Source of the DNA: Synergistales bacterium
Lineage (GTDB): Bacteria > Synergistota > Synergistia > Synergistales > Aminiphilaceae
DNA length: 49,940 bases
Direction of reading: 5' to 3'
NCBI GenBank assembly: GCA_021736445.1
Contig: JAIPGA010000009.1
Location: forward strand, 1-49,940
Shown piece after piece: positions 23,693 through 30,839 of the stretch. Both the position numbers and the translations under genes were made by a program. The notes below the pieces were generated by a model. The model was not told the origin of the DNA. It saw only the letters and a list, made by a program, of their open reading frames with translations, and searched no databases. How positions within the stretch are numbered: position 1 is the stretch's first letter; every line of letters starts with the position of its first letter.

Positions 23693-25839
23693 CCGCCCGC
23701 CACCGGACCATCGCCGAGGAACTGCTGCTGGAACACTGGCAGGTGGAAGCCGTCCTCCGGCTCATGGACGAGGGCTGCACCATCCCCTTTATCACCCGGT
23801 ACCGGAAGGAGGCCACCGGGAGCCTTGACGAGGTGGATATCACCAGGATACGGGACAGGAACGACGCTCTGGCCGCCCTGGACGAACGGAAGGAGCGTAT
23901 TCTCCGGTCGTTGCGGGAACGGGAGCTTTTGAGCGACGAACTGGAGCGGGCCATCGCCGGGGCCGGCACACTGCAGGTTCTGGAGGACATCTATCTTCCC
24001 TACCGACCAAAGCGGACGACCAGAGCCGCCCGGGCCAGGGAACGGGGGCTGGAGCCTCTGGCCCTCCTGCTGTGGGAACAGAGCGGACACGACCCCGTGG
24101 AGAAAGCCAAAACCTTTGTCGACAGCGAAGCCGGGATCGACGATGAGGATGCCGCTCTGGACGGCGCCTGCGACATCATCACCGAATGGATCAGCGAAGA
24201 TCGGGGGATACGGGAGAGGCTGCGGTCGCTCTATGGGAGCAAGGGGATCGTCACCTCGAAGGTCAAGGCCGCCAAAAAGAACGACCGGGAGGCACAGACC
24301 TTCCGGGACTATTTCGAATGGGGCGAGGGCATCACCCGCATCCCCTCGCACAGGGTACTTGCGCTCTTCCGTGGAGAGTCCCAGGGTGTTCTGACGGTGA
24401 AGATCGGGGTTCCCGAAGCGGAGGCGCTCCAGCTGATCGAACACGATATCGTCACCGGCCTCGGCCCCGACTCGGAGGAGATCCAGTCGGCGTCGCGGAA
24501 TGCCTTCAAGCGCCTCCTGGCCCCGGCGATGGAAAAGGAGATGCGCCGACAGCTGAAAACGGAGGCCGACATCGAGGCCATCGACGTCTTCTCCGCCAAC
24601 CTGAAGAAGCTGCTCATGGCCCCTCCTTTCGGCAATCGCCGCGTCCTCGCCGTGGATCCCGGCCTGCGGACGGGATGCAAGGTGGTCTGCCTCGACGAAC
24701 AGGGGGGGCTGCTCCACCAGGAGGTTCTCTACCCCCTGAATGGAGACAGCCAGGCCAGGGAAGCCGCCGCACGTTTCGGCGAACTGGCTGGACACTACCG
24801 TCCCGAAGCCATCGCCATTGGAAACGGCACCGGCGGGCGGGAAACAGAACAGTTTTTCCGGAACAGTGTCTCCCTTCCGGAGGGTGTGGTGGTCAGCCTG
24901 GTCAATGAAAGCGGGGCCTCGGTCTACTCCACCTCCGAAGCCGCCCGGAGGGAGTTCCCCGATCAGGACGCCACCGTCCGGGGCGCCGTTTCCATCGGGC
25001 GGCGCCTCATGGACCCGCTCGCCGAACTTGTGAAGATCGACCCCAAATCCATCGGGGTGGGACAGTACCAGCACGATGTGGACCAGAAGGCGCTCCGATC
25101 CGCCCTGGACGACACGGTGGAGCTCTGCGTCAACGCAGTGGGGGTGGCCGTCAACACCGCCAGCCCGGAGCTCCTCGCCCGCGTATCGGGACTCAGCGGA
25201 AAGAAGGCCGAGGCCATCGTCCGCTTCCGCGCCGAAAAGGGGCTCTTCGCCTCCCGGCAGGCGCTCAAAGCCGTCCCGGGCATCGGCCCCAAGGCCTTCG
25301 AACAGTGCGCCGGCTTCATCCGCATCCCCGGCGGCGACAACCCGCTGGACGCCGGGGCCGTACACCCCGAAAACTACCCCATTGTAGAAGCCATGGCCGC
25401 CGATCTGGGATGCACCGTCAGAGAGCTTCTCGACAGCCGGGCACTCCAGCAGCAGATCGACCCGAACCGGTATATCACCGCCGATGTCGGTCTTCCGACA
25501 CTGCAGGATATCCTTGAAGAACTGGCACGGCCCGGAAGAGACCCCCGAAGCCCCTTCGCCGCCTTCGCGTTCGACCCGCGCGTCCGCTCCATCGACGATC
25601 TCGCTCCGGGGATGGTGCTGCCCGGCATTGTCACCAACGTCACCTCCTTCGGGGCCTTTGTCGATGTCGGCGTCCACAACGACGGGCTCATCCACATCAG
25701 CGAACTGGCCGACCGCTTTGTGCCCCACCCTTCGGAGGTTGTGAGCCCCGGCGACCGGATCCACGTGCTCGTGCTGGATATCGATACCGAACGCAAACGG
25801 ATCTCCTTCTCCAAAAAGGGACTCAACCGAGAGGGATGA
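23689..25839 (+). CDS. tex: RNA-binding transcription accessory protein Tex
   Basis: A 716-aa Tex/YhgF protein: N-terminal helical domain, YqgF-like RNase H domain beginning NRRVLAVDPGLRTGCKVV (about 320), tandem helix-hairpin-helix repeats (ARVSGLSGKKAEAIV and LKAVPGIGPKAFEQ, about 500-540) and a C-terminal S1 domain (about 640-712, GMVLPGIVTNVTSFGAFVDVG). It binds nucleic acid and transcription machinery; the precise role is unsettled. ATG 23689 forms ATGA with the ybaK stop. The 3' end overlaps the convergent polymerase gene by 17 bp. Confidence 0.95.
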   Translation: MTARHRTIAEELLLEHWQVEAVLRLMDEGCTIPFITRYRKEATGSLDEVDITRIRDRNDALAALDERKERILRSLRERELLSDELERAIAGAGTLQVLEDIYLPYRPKRTTRAARARERGLEPLALLLWEQSGHDPVEKAKTFVDSEAGIDDEDAALDGACDIITEWISEDRGIRERLRSLYGSKGIVTSKVKAAKKNDREAQTFRDYFEWGEGITRIPSHRVLALFRGESQGVLTVKIGVPEAEALQLIEHDIVTGLGPDSEEIQSASRNAFKRLLAPAMEKEMRRQLKTEADIEAIDVFSANLKKLLMAPPFGNRRVLAVDPGLRTGCKVVCLDEQGGLLHQEVLYPLNGDSQAREAAARFGELAGHYRPEAIAIGNGTGGRETEQFFRNSVSLPEGVVVSLVNESGASVYSTSEAARREFPDQDATVRGAVSIGRRLMDPLAELVKIDPKSIGVGQYQHDVDQKALRSALDDTVELCVNAVGVAVNTASPELLARVSGLSGKKAEAIVRFRAEKGLFASRQALKAVPGIGPKAFEQCAGFIRIPGGDNPLDAGAVHPENYPIVEAMAADLGCTVRELLDSRALQQQIDPNRYITADVGLPTLQDILEELARPGRDPRSPFAAFAFDPRVRSIDDLAPGMVLPGIVTNVTSFGAFVDVGVHNDGLIHISELADRFVPHPSEVVSPGDRIHVLVLDIDTERKRISFSKKGLNREG

Positions 25840-27121
25840 TCCGCTCCGAGGCGCTTTCGGCGCTCCGCTCCGTGTTGACCCGTTCCGCACCACCGGGGTG
25901 GTCCCGACGCATGGCCCAGCTCCGGCGTCCGGGCTCACCCGACCCCGCCAGCCAGATCAGTTCTTCACCGGAGGCGTTGATGCTGTCCACGACGCGCATC
26001 AATCGGCGCTGCCTGCTCCGGTCGGCCACGGCGAAGAGTCTGGGCTGTACGGCCTGCCGCGGAACCAGAGGAGCGAGGACCACCGAAACCTTCTTGAAGC
26101 TGTATCCGCTGCGGTAGATCTCCTCTATCCCCCGCAGCGCCGCCTTCACCAGCGTGGGCGTATACTCCGTCGGTTCGGCGAGCCTCACATCGATGCCCTG
26201 AGCGTACTGGGGTGCCTCCCTGTCGAACCGGTTCGTCATGATGGCCACCTGCACACAGGTGGCCATCATGCCATCCCGTCGCATCCGTTCGGCGGCGTCA
26301 GCCACATAGGCCGCCGCTGCCTCGGCGAGGTCCCCGTACGAGGAGAGCGGCCTTCCGAAACTCTTGGCCACAGAGACGGACTTCCGCGGCTCCCGCCGCT
26401 CTCTGAGCGCGTAACAGGGGATCCCGCGCAGTTCGTAGGCCATCTGCACGACCCGAATCCCATAGCCCTTGAGCGCCGCTTCTTCATAATCCCGCAGTGC
26501 CTCGGCAGTGGTGAGCCCGATCTTCCGGAGACCCCGCGCCAGACGTCTCCCCACCCCCCAGATCTCTTCAACGGGGGTCTGGCGGAGAATCGCATCCCGC
26601 TCCCCGGCATCCCGGGGCAGCACAAAAACCCCCTGGGACAGTCGGTTCCTCTTGACGTGATGCACCGCCACCTTGGCCAGGGTCTTGGTATCGGCGACAC
26701 CGATCGAAAGGGGAACCCCTGTCTGCCGCCACACCGCCCGACGGATATCGCGGGCATAGCCGGCGGGGTCTTTCCTGGCGAGGATGTCCAGAGAAAGAAA
26801 GGCCTCATCGATGGAGTAGACCTCCATAAGGGGAGAGAAACGACGGAGCACATCCATCACCTGACGGGAGACACGGTTGTAGAATGCGTGGTCCCCGCTG
26901 AGGACAGCCACATTGTGGCGTTCCAGAAAGGGGCGTACCTTGAAATATGGGGTGCCCATGGCCACACCCAGGGCCTTGACCTTCGGCGAACGGGCCACGA
27001 TGCAGCCGTCGTTGTTGGAAAGCACCACCACCGGTCGATCTCGCAGAGCGGCGTTGCGCACCCGCTCGCAGGAGACATAGAAGTTGTCGCAATCGCACAG
27101 CGCGATCAGCAATGTAATCAC
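25823..27121 (-). CDS. umuC: Y-family DNA polymerase, UmuC type
   Basis: Translesion DNA polymerase V-like catalytic subunit, 432 aa. Motifs: LCDCDNFYVSCERV (8-21) with metal ligand Asp10, YSIDEAFLSL (102-111) with Asp105-Glu106, the UmuC-type SIGVADTKTLAKVAVHHVKR, the helix-hairpin-helix region WGVGRRLARGLRKIG, little-finger domain to about 360 and a UmuC C-terminal tail. Start GTG 27121 or the internal TTG 27112, which has better spacing from AGGTG. No umuD or lexA-like gene is adjacent, so cleavage-activated partner proteins, if any, lie elsewhere. A near-consensus promoter and two 8-bp repeats precede it, suggesting stress control. Confidence 0.92.
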   Translation of the reverse strand: MITLLIALCDCDNFYVSCERVRNAALRDRPVVVLSNNDGCIVARSPKVKALGVAMGTPYFKVRPFLERHNVAVLSGDHAFYNRVSRQVMDVLRRFSPLMEVYSIDEAFLSLDILARKDPAGYARDIRRAVWRQTGVPLSIGVADTKTLAKVAVHHVKRNRLSQGVFVLPRDAGERDAILRQTPVEEIWGVGRRLARGLRKIGLTTAEALRDYEEAALKGYGIRVVQMAYELRGIPCYALRERREPRKSVSVAKSFGRPLSSYGDLAEAAAAYVADAAERMRRDGMMATCVQVAIMTNRFDREAPQYAQGIDVRLAEPTEYTPTLVKAALRGIEEIYRSGYSFKKVSVVLAPLVPRQAVQPRLFAVADRSRQRRLMRVVDSINASGEELIWLAGSGEPGRRSWAMRRDHPGGAERVNTERSAESASERIIPLG

Positions 27122-27130
27122 CTCGCCTTG

Positions 27131-27173
27131 AAGTAAACATACAGTAGGCTGGGCGCGCTGTCAATAAGTAAAC
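27131..27173 (-). repeat. Direct repeat GTTTACTT flanking the umuC promoter
   Basis: Two perfect copies of GTTTACTT (minus strand) at 27131-27138 and 27166-27173, start-to-start 35 bp. The first overlaps the -10 box and the second abuts the -35, positions suited to a repressor. The sequence is not a classic E. coli or Bacillus LexA box. Confidence 0.5.
27136..27164 (-). promoter_or_regulatory. Predicted promoter of umuC
   Basis: Perfect -35 TTGACA (27159-27164), 17-bp spacer, -10 TATGTT (27136-27141) on the minus strand, about 15 bp before the GTG start, so transcript leader is very short. Confidence 0.65.
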
Positions 27174-27244
27174 TTTTTCGAGAAATTGTAACATTTTGGT
27201 GCGAAGCGCTTACGATCCGTCCATGTAGGGAAAAGAAGGTATAC

Positions 27245-27280
27245 GTAATGGCACGGGAACAAGGAGTCCCGTGCCATTAC
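27245..27280 (-). terminator. Strong hairpin after ccdA, probable terminator
   Basis: Perfect 14-bp inverted repeat (27245-27258 with 27267-27280) with an 8-base loop, 70 bp beyond the ccdA stop. The minus-strand sequence after it is only weakly T-rich, so termination efficiency is uncertain; it lies between ccdA and the umuC promoter. Confidence 0.55.
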
Positions 27281-27349
27281 GGAAGGCTCTCATGGAGGAA
27301 AGCCGACTGCGCCCCGATATGACGTGCCATCCAGGGACGCAGAGGGAGA

Positions 27350-28045
27350 TCAGGCTTCGTAGATGAAATAGACCCCGGCGAGAATGATCAGGACACCGCA
27401 GACCCGGTTGATCCACAGCGTTCCCCTGGAGCGTTCGTCCCACTGCATGAACCGCTGTACGAACCCGGCGAAGGTCCCCACGGCGATGATCACCAGGGCG
27501 ACACCGGCGGCGTAGGCGAACAGCAGCAACATGCTGAATACAGGCTGCGTGGCCACGATTTTCAGCACCAGCACCATCACCGGCGCCACATAGGCGAAGG
27601 AACAGGGACCCACCGCCAGCCCCGAAACCAACCCGAGGACCAGAGCGCCCATGGCGCCTGAGCGCTTCGTTTCGACAGCAGGCTGAGCAAACCAGGGGAT
27701 GGTGATGACCTCCAGCAGGTGCAGCCCGACAACAACAAGGATGGCGGCCACAAGGTAGTTGAGATAGCTGCCGATCCCCGAAAGAAAGTGCCCCGCCGTA
27801 GCGATCAATCCCCCGATAAGCAACAGGTTCACCAGTATGCCGACCCCGAACAGCGAGGAGAGCAGCAGAGCCTTCCGGGGATTCTCGGCGCTCTGGCTAT
27901 CCACGTAGCCGACGATGAGCGGGATCGCCACAATGTTGCAGGGGCTGAGGATGATGCTCATGCCGCCCCACAACAGCGCCGCGCCGATGGCGATCCCGCT
28001 GGACTCCTGCAGGGCCACGCTTATCGTGCGAATGAAAGCATCCAT
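27350..28045 (-). CDS. ccdA: CcdA-family transmembrane thiol reductant transporter
   Basis: A 231-aa, six-helix membrane protein of the CcdA/DsbD-beta family, which passes reducing equivalents from cytoplasmic thioredoxin to extracytoplasmic thiol proteins. The two reactive cysteines are visible in LSPCNIVAIPLI (first helix, about 32-43) and VGPCSFAYVAP, each followed by the proline-containing pattern typical of CcdA. Start ATG 28045 has AGGGAGCTGG upstream and lies 13 bp after the thioredoxin-like gene, so the two are cotranscribed. The likely electron acceptor is that neighbour, whose active site reads UPAC if UGA is decoded. Confidence 0.9.
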   Translation of the reverse strand: MDAFIRTISVALQESSGIAIGAALLWGGMSIILSPCNIVAIPLIVGYVDSQSAENPRKALLLSSLFGVGILVNLLLIGGLIATAGHFLSGIGSYLNYLVAAILVVVGLHLLEVITIPWFAQPAVETKRSGAMGALVLGLVSGLAVGPCSFAYVAPVMVLVLKIVATQPVFSMLLLFAYAAGVALVIIAVGTFAGFVQRFMQWDERSRGTLWINRVCGVLIILAGVYFIYEA

Positions 28046-28058
28046 CGTACCAGCTCCC

Positions 28059-28616
28059 TTAGGATTCGTTCTCCGGAGGCTCCACGCCGAGCTTCTTCAG
28101 ACCCACCCGGAGCTCCTCCAGTTTCGCCATACCCTCGTGTTTCCCGATCGCCTTTCCGGACGGGTCAAGGATAACCAGGGTGGGCACCACGCGGACGTTG
28201 TACCGCTCGGCCACTGCCTGATTCTCCCACACGTCGACCGTCTGTACCTCCAGTGCACCGCTGAATTCCTGATCCAGATCAGAGACCACCGGCCCCATAG
28301 CCTTGCAGGCCGGTCAGGTGGCCGTTTTCAGATAGAGGAGTCTGTAGGCCCCTTCGTCGGCCGCTGCGGATTCCGTCCCTGCTTCAGTCGGGACCGCGGT
28401 CCCATCCGATGCCACCTCGCCCGAGCCGGCATCGGCCGACGCTGTCGGGACCTGTGCGGCAGTGGGCAACGCCTGCGCGTTCTCCTGCTCCGCCACGGGC
28501 TGCTCTCCGGCGACGTCAGCCTGTTCCGCAGGATGGTCCCTGTTTTTCAGCACCAGGGCGCCGCCAACCAGCAGCGCCACCCCTACAAGGACAAGGGCTT
28601 TCCCCTTTGTCTTCAT
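28059..28616 (-). CDS. Membrane-anchored thioredoxin-like selenoprotein (UPAC, UGA = Sec)
   Basis: One 185-residue gene interrupted in frame by TGA at 28314-28316. ATG 28616 follows a GGGGGGAA site. The order is: membrane anchor (about 7-23, ALVLVGVALLVGGALVL), Ala/Glu/Pro-rich linker (about 28-88), then a compact thioredoxin fold starting YRLLYLKTAT. The TGA is codon 101 and is followed by PACK, so it replaces the first cysteine of the CxxC motif (U101-P-A-C104). The fold continues with VVPTLVILD containing cis-Pro145 and a C-terminal helix. Coding quality is intact on both sides and hairpins follow the TGA, so selenocysteine is favoured over a nonsense mutation. It should be an extracytoplasmic thiol oxidoreductase reduced by CcdA, encoded 13 bp downstream. 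A broken gene is the main alternative. Confidence 0.8.
28269..28316 (-). promoter_or_regulatory. Candidate bacterial SECIS region after the in-frame UGA
   Basis: Reading from the TGA (28316-28314), a perfect 7-bp stem ACCGGCC/GGCCGGT (28314-28308 with 28294-28288) encloses a 13-base loop; a second hairpin with stem CTGAT/ATCAG occupies 28282-28269. The first loop is nearer to the UGA than is usual for bacterial SECIS elements and the second is at the far end of the usual range, so which one acts is unclear. Confidence 0.4.
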
Positions 28617-28674
28617 CGCTGTTCCCCCCTGTTCTGTGTACCTCTCGTCCGATTTGTGGCACAATACAGTGGAA

Positions 28675-28704
28675 ATTATACCTTGCTGGTGTTTCCGAGG
28701 TCAA
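28675..28704 (-). promoter_or_regulatory. Predicted promoter of the thioredoxin-ccdA operon
   Basis: Minus-strand TTGACC (28699-28704), 18-bp spacer, perfect TATAAT (28675-28680). Transcript start near 28668, about 50 bases before the ATG at 28616. Confidence 0.65.
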
Positions 28705-28708
28705 TACG

Positions 28709-28722
28709 TACCCCTACGGGTA
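28709..28722. promoter_or_regulatory. Dyad TACCCCTACGGGTA, CsoR-family-like operator
   Basis: Inverted repeat TACCC/GGGTA with a four-base centre, located directly upstream of the -35 box of the thioredoxin promoter and in the intergenic region shared with the plus-strand gene at 28809. The TACCC-N-GGGTA layout resembles operators of CsoR/CstR/RcnR-type repressors; the assignment is by appearance only. Confidence 0.35.
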
Positions 28723-28749
28723 TATAGGGCAAGGGAAAACAAAGGACTC

Positions 28750-28788
28750 TCCTCCGGAGGAAAGCAGCCGGCTTCCTCCGGAGGAAGC
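28750..28788. repeat. Two related palindromes before the secreted-protein gene
   Basis: TCCTCCGGAGGA (28750-28761) and an 18-bp perfect palindrome centred on the same core (28771-28788), 21 bp apart. Both contain CCTCC, complementary to the GGAGG ribosome-binding site at 28796-28800 of the gene starting at 28809, so they could form alternative RNA structures or be protein-binding sites. Confidence 0.6.
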
Positions 28789-28808
28789 CCCCCAAGGAGG
28801 TGGATGGT

Positions 28809-29282
28809 ATGGTGCGGATTCTTGCAGCGATGCTCTCGCTGCTCCTTGTCCTGGCCCCACCGGCGGCATCCTGGCAGCTGACCGAACGGGCACAGAGCAT
28901 CTACGACTCCCTCCCCACATCAACGGTATCCCCTGTGGAAAGCTGGCTCTCCTGGGCCCCCTCTTCCCTGCGGGAGAAGGAACGGGAGAGCCTTGGCGCG
29001 CTGGCCGGAGCCTGGATCATCTGGGGATACACCCAGGGCGAGGGGTTCCATAAGGCCGCGTTTCTCTCCTATCTGGAGCAGGAAGAAGGAGACATCGTCC
29101 ACGGCAACGTCTTCGCGCGCGGCGGGGTACGGATGTCTGTGGACAACCTCGCTGAAGAGGGAAGTGCAGACCAGGAATGGGTGGCCACACTCCTCGCGCC
29201 GGGCATGCAGCCCACGGCTCTCGCCTGTTCGCTCTATGCGGGGCAGAGCCCTCTCTTTGACAGCATCAGTCCGGACCAGTAG
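28809..29282 (+). CDS. Secreted hypothetical protein, 157 aa
   Basis: I do not recognise the family. ATG 28809 has GGAGGT at a good distance; an in-frame GTG at 28800 overlaps the site and is less likely. The product has a signal peptide (about 1-21, ending PPAAS) and a mature domain of about 135 aa with LTERAQSIYDSLP near its N terminus, a central GYTQGEGFHKAAFLSYLEQ and no obvious enzymatic motif. It is divergently transcribed from the selenothioredoxin-ccdA operon, whose substrate proteins are extracytoplasmic, but it contains a single cysteine (in LACSLYAG), so a disulfide is not expected within one chain. Confidence 0.7.
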   Translation: MVRILAAMLSLLLVLAPPAASWQLTERAQSIYDSLPTSTVSPVESWLSWAPSSLREKERESLGALAGAWIIWGYTQGEGFHKAAFLSYLEQEEGDIVHGNVFARGGVRMSVDNLAEEGSADQEWVATLLAPGMQPTALACSLYAGQSPLFDSISPDQ

Positions 29283-29289
29283 GCGGTGT

Positions 29290-29583
29290 TCACTCCCCGG
29301 CGTCGTCACGCTCCCATTGCAGCAGACCATCCTGCCCGCTCCGCAGGCTTCCCCCGGCTATCTCGTCCAGGTCGACGCCATACACCGTGCCGGCAAGCAG
29401 AGCCATCAATGCGGCGCCGTGCACGAATCCCATTGCGTAGTCATCGCTCGCCTCGCTGGGGCGATGGGTAAAGAGGCTTCCCAGAGACCGCTCCGCCACG
29501 GCGGGTTCGTTCATGGAACGCGCCAATGCTGCGGCAGCCTCTCTGGCCAGATCCAACTCCCGCTCGCTGAATTCTACGGGCAT
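29290..29583 (-). CDS. Hypothetical protein, 97 aa
   Basis: Unrecognised small protein, predicted mostly helical. ATG 29583 with GGGGAG upstream is chosen over 29625, giving a product beginning MPVEFSERELDLAREAAAAL. The middle carries FVHGAALMALLAGTVYGVDL, a moderately hydrophobic helix, and the end is acidic. It is convergent with the secreted-protein gene, with seven bases between the two stops. Codon use is like its neighbours. Confidence 0.65.
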   Translation of the reverse strand: MPVEFSERELDLAREAAAALARSMNEPAVAERSLGSLFTHRPSEASDDYAMGFVHGAALMALLAGTVYGVDLDEIAGGSLRSGQDGLLQWERDDAGE

Positions 29584-29726
29584 AGCCGCACTCCCCTCTC
29601 CAGGGCATTCTCCGGTCCTCCGCAATTGTACTGAGGACTTCTGTGCTGTTTTCCCGATAGAGAGATCGGCGGGGCTGATGTATACTCTTTTCGGTAACCG
29701 CCTCTCCTTCCTATCCCTTTGCCGCC

Positions 29727-29760
29727 GGAGGGCCGGGATGATTCCCGGCCCTCCTTTTTT
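29727..29760 (+). terminator. Plus-strand terminator without an assigned upstream gene
   Basis: Perfect 12-bp stem GGAGGGCCGGGA/TCCCGGCCCTCC with a four-base loop and six T residues on the plus strand. The nearest plus-strand gene ends 445 bp upstream, beyond an antisense gene, while a TATACT box lies at 29681-29686. The stem would also form in the minus transcript past dcyD, but the T tract is on the plus side. Confidence 0.7.
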
Positions 29761-29784
29761 AGCGCCGTGCAGGACGACCTCCCT

Positions 29785-30789
29785 CTACCCGCCGCAGGCG
29801 TCCACAAGCTGCCGACGGTAGGGGAAGAGGCCAAAGGCACCGCCGGTGTGGATGAATACCACCGTATCTTCGGGACCGAAGCGTCCGGCACGGATCTCCC
29901 CGCGCAAGCCGAACAGCGCCTTGCCCGTATAGACAGGATCGACGATGATCCCCTCCAGCTCGGCCACACGCCGGATGAAGACAAGCTGTTCGTCGGTGGT
30001 CGCCCCGTATCCGGCCCCGATATACCCGTCATAGACGCTGTAGTGCCCATCCTTCAGCTCCGGAATCTTCCACTGGGCGGTCACCTCCTCGACCAGGCCA
30101 TCCACCTTCTCTCGTACTGCGGACGCGGCAAAGGCCACACTCATGCCCACAGCTTCAGCCGCAAGCCCGCTGTAGCGCAGTCCGGCGGCCATGCCGGCGA
30201 GCGTTCCTCCCGAACCGGTAGCCGCCAGGACATAGTCCGGCTTGATCCCCTGGTGCGCGCACTGTTGAGCCATCTCCTCCATGGCATTGATATAGCCGAG
30301 GACACCGGTGGCGTCAGATGCACCCAGAGGAATCACAAAGGGGACCTCGCCCTTGGCGCGGTATCCCTCGGCGACGCTCTCCATCCGTTGCTCCATGTCG
30401 AGCAGGCCGGCATCCGGTTCGTAGGTGCATGCCGCACCGAACAGAAAATCGAGAAAGTTGTTCCCTTCAGGAACGGAGGGTTTCTCGCCATTGAGGACAA
30501 GATGGCTTTTCATCCCCAGTAGGGCTGCAGCGGCCGCCGTGGCCCGACAGTGGTTGGACTGGACCCCGCCGCAGGTGATCAGCACCGTGGCGCCTCCGTC
30601 CCGGGCCTGTTTGCCGACGTATTCGAGCTTTCGGATCTTGTTGCCGGAAATCGCCATTCCGGTCAGGTCGTCCCGTTTCGCGAATATCCTCGGCCCTCCC
30701 AGTTCCGCTCCAAGGCGCGTCAACTCGTGGAGCGGCGTGGGAAGCCTGCCGAGATGGATACGATTCTCCAGAGGGAGTCTGTTCCGCAT
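29785..30789 (-). CDS. dcyD: D-cysteine desulfhydrase / ACC deaminase family, PLP-dependent
   Basis: Fold-type II PLP enzyme of the D-cysteine desulfhydrase/1-aminocyclopropane-1-carboxylate deaminase family, 334 aa. Visible are RLPTPLHELTRLG near the N terminus, the PLP lysine Lys51 in SGNKIRKL, the CGGVQSNHCRATAAAA motif and the ATGSGGTLAGM phosphate-binding loop. It probably cleaves a D-amino acid to a 2-oxoacid and ammonia. It is the last gene of the cluster headed by ortA, in which D-alanine is produced and alanine racemase is present, so a role in D-amino acid catabolism is consistent. Substrate cannot be fixed from sequence. Confidence 0.82.
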   Translation of the reverse strand: MRNRLPLENRIHLGRLPTPLHELTRLGAELGGPRIFAKRDDLTGMAISGNKIRKLEYVGKQARDGGATVLITCGGVQSNHCRATAAAAALLGMKSHLVLNGEKPSVPEGNNFLDFLFGAACTYEPDAGLLDMEQRMESVAEGYRAKGEVPFVIPLGASDATGVLGYINAMEEMAQQCAHQGIKPDYVLAATGSGGTLAGMAAGLRYSGLAAEAVGMSVAFAASAVREKVDGLVEEVTAQWKIPELKDGHYSVYDGYIGAGYGATTDEQLVFIRRVAELEGIIVDPVYTGKALFGLRGEIRAGRFGPEDTVVFIHTGGAFGLFPYRRQLVDACGG

Positions 30790-30839
30790 GGTCTTCCACC
30801 TCCTATGGAGTGCATGTCACAGGATGCACCGTCGCCGTT

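Noticed and set aside
23542-25938. 798-aa minus-strand frame
   Set aside because: Antisense shadow of ybaK/tex, rich in Gly, Asp and Val with no motif; tex on the other strand is unmistakable.
28059-28298. Separate 79-aa protein starting at ATG 28298
   Set aside because: The frame continues upstream through a single TGA into a membrane-anchored N-terminal part, and this piece alone would start in the middle of the thioredoxin active site (after Cys104). One recoded gene explains both parts better.
28059-28616. Nonsense pseudogene of a thioredoxin
   Set aside because: Possible, but the TGA is exactly at the nucleophilic Cys codon and there is no other damage, a good promoter and ribosome-binding site remain, and ccdA follows intact. 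Kept as the alternative in the annotation.
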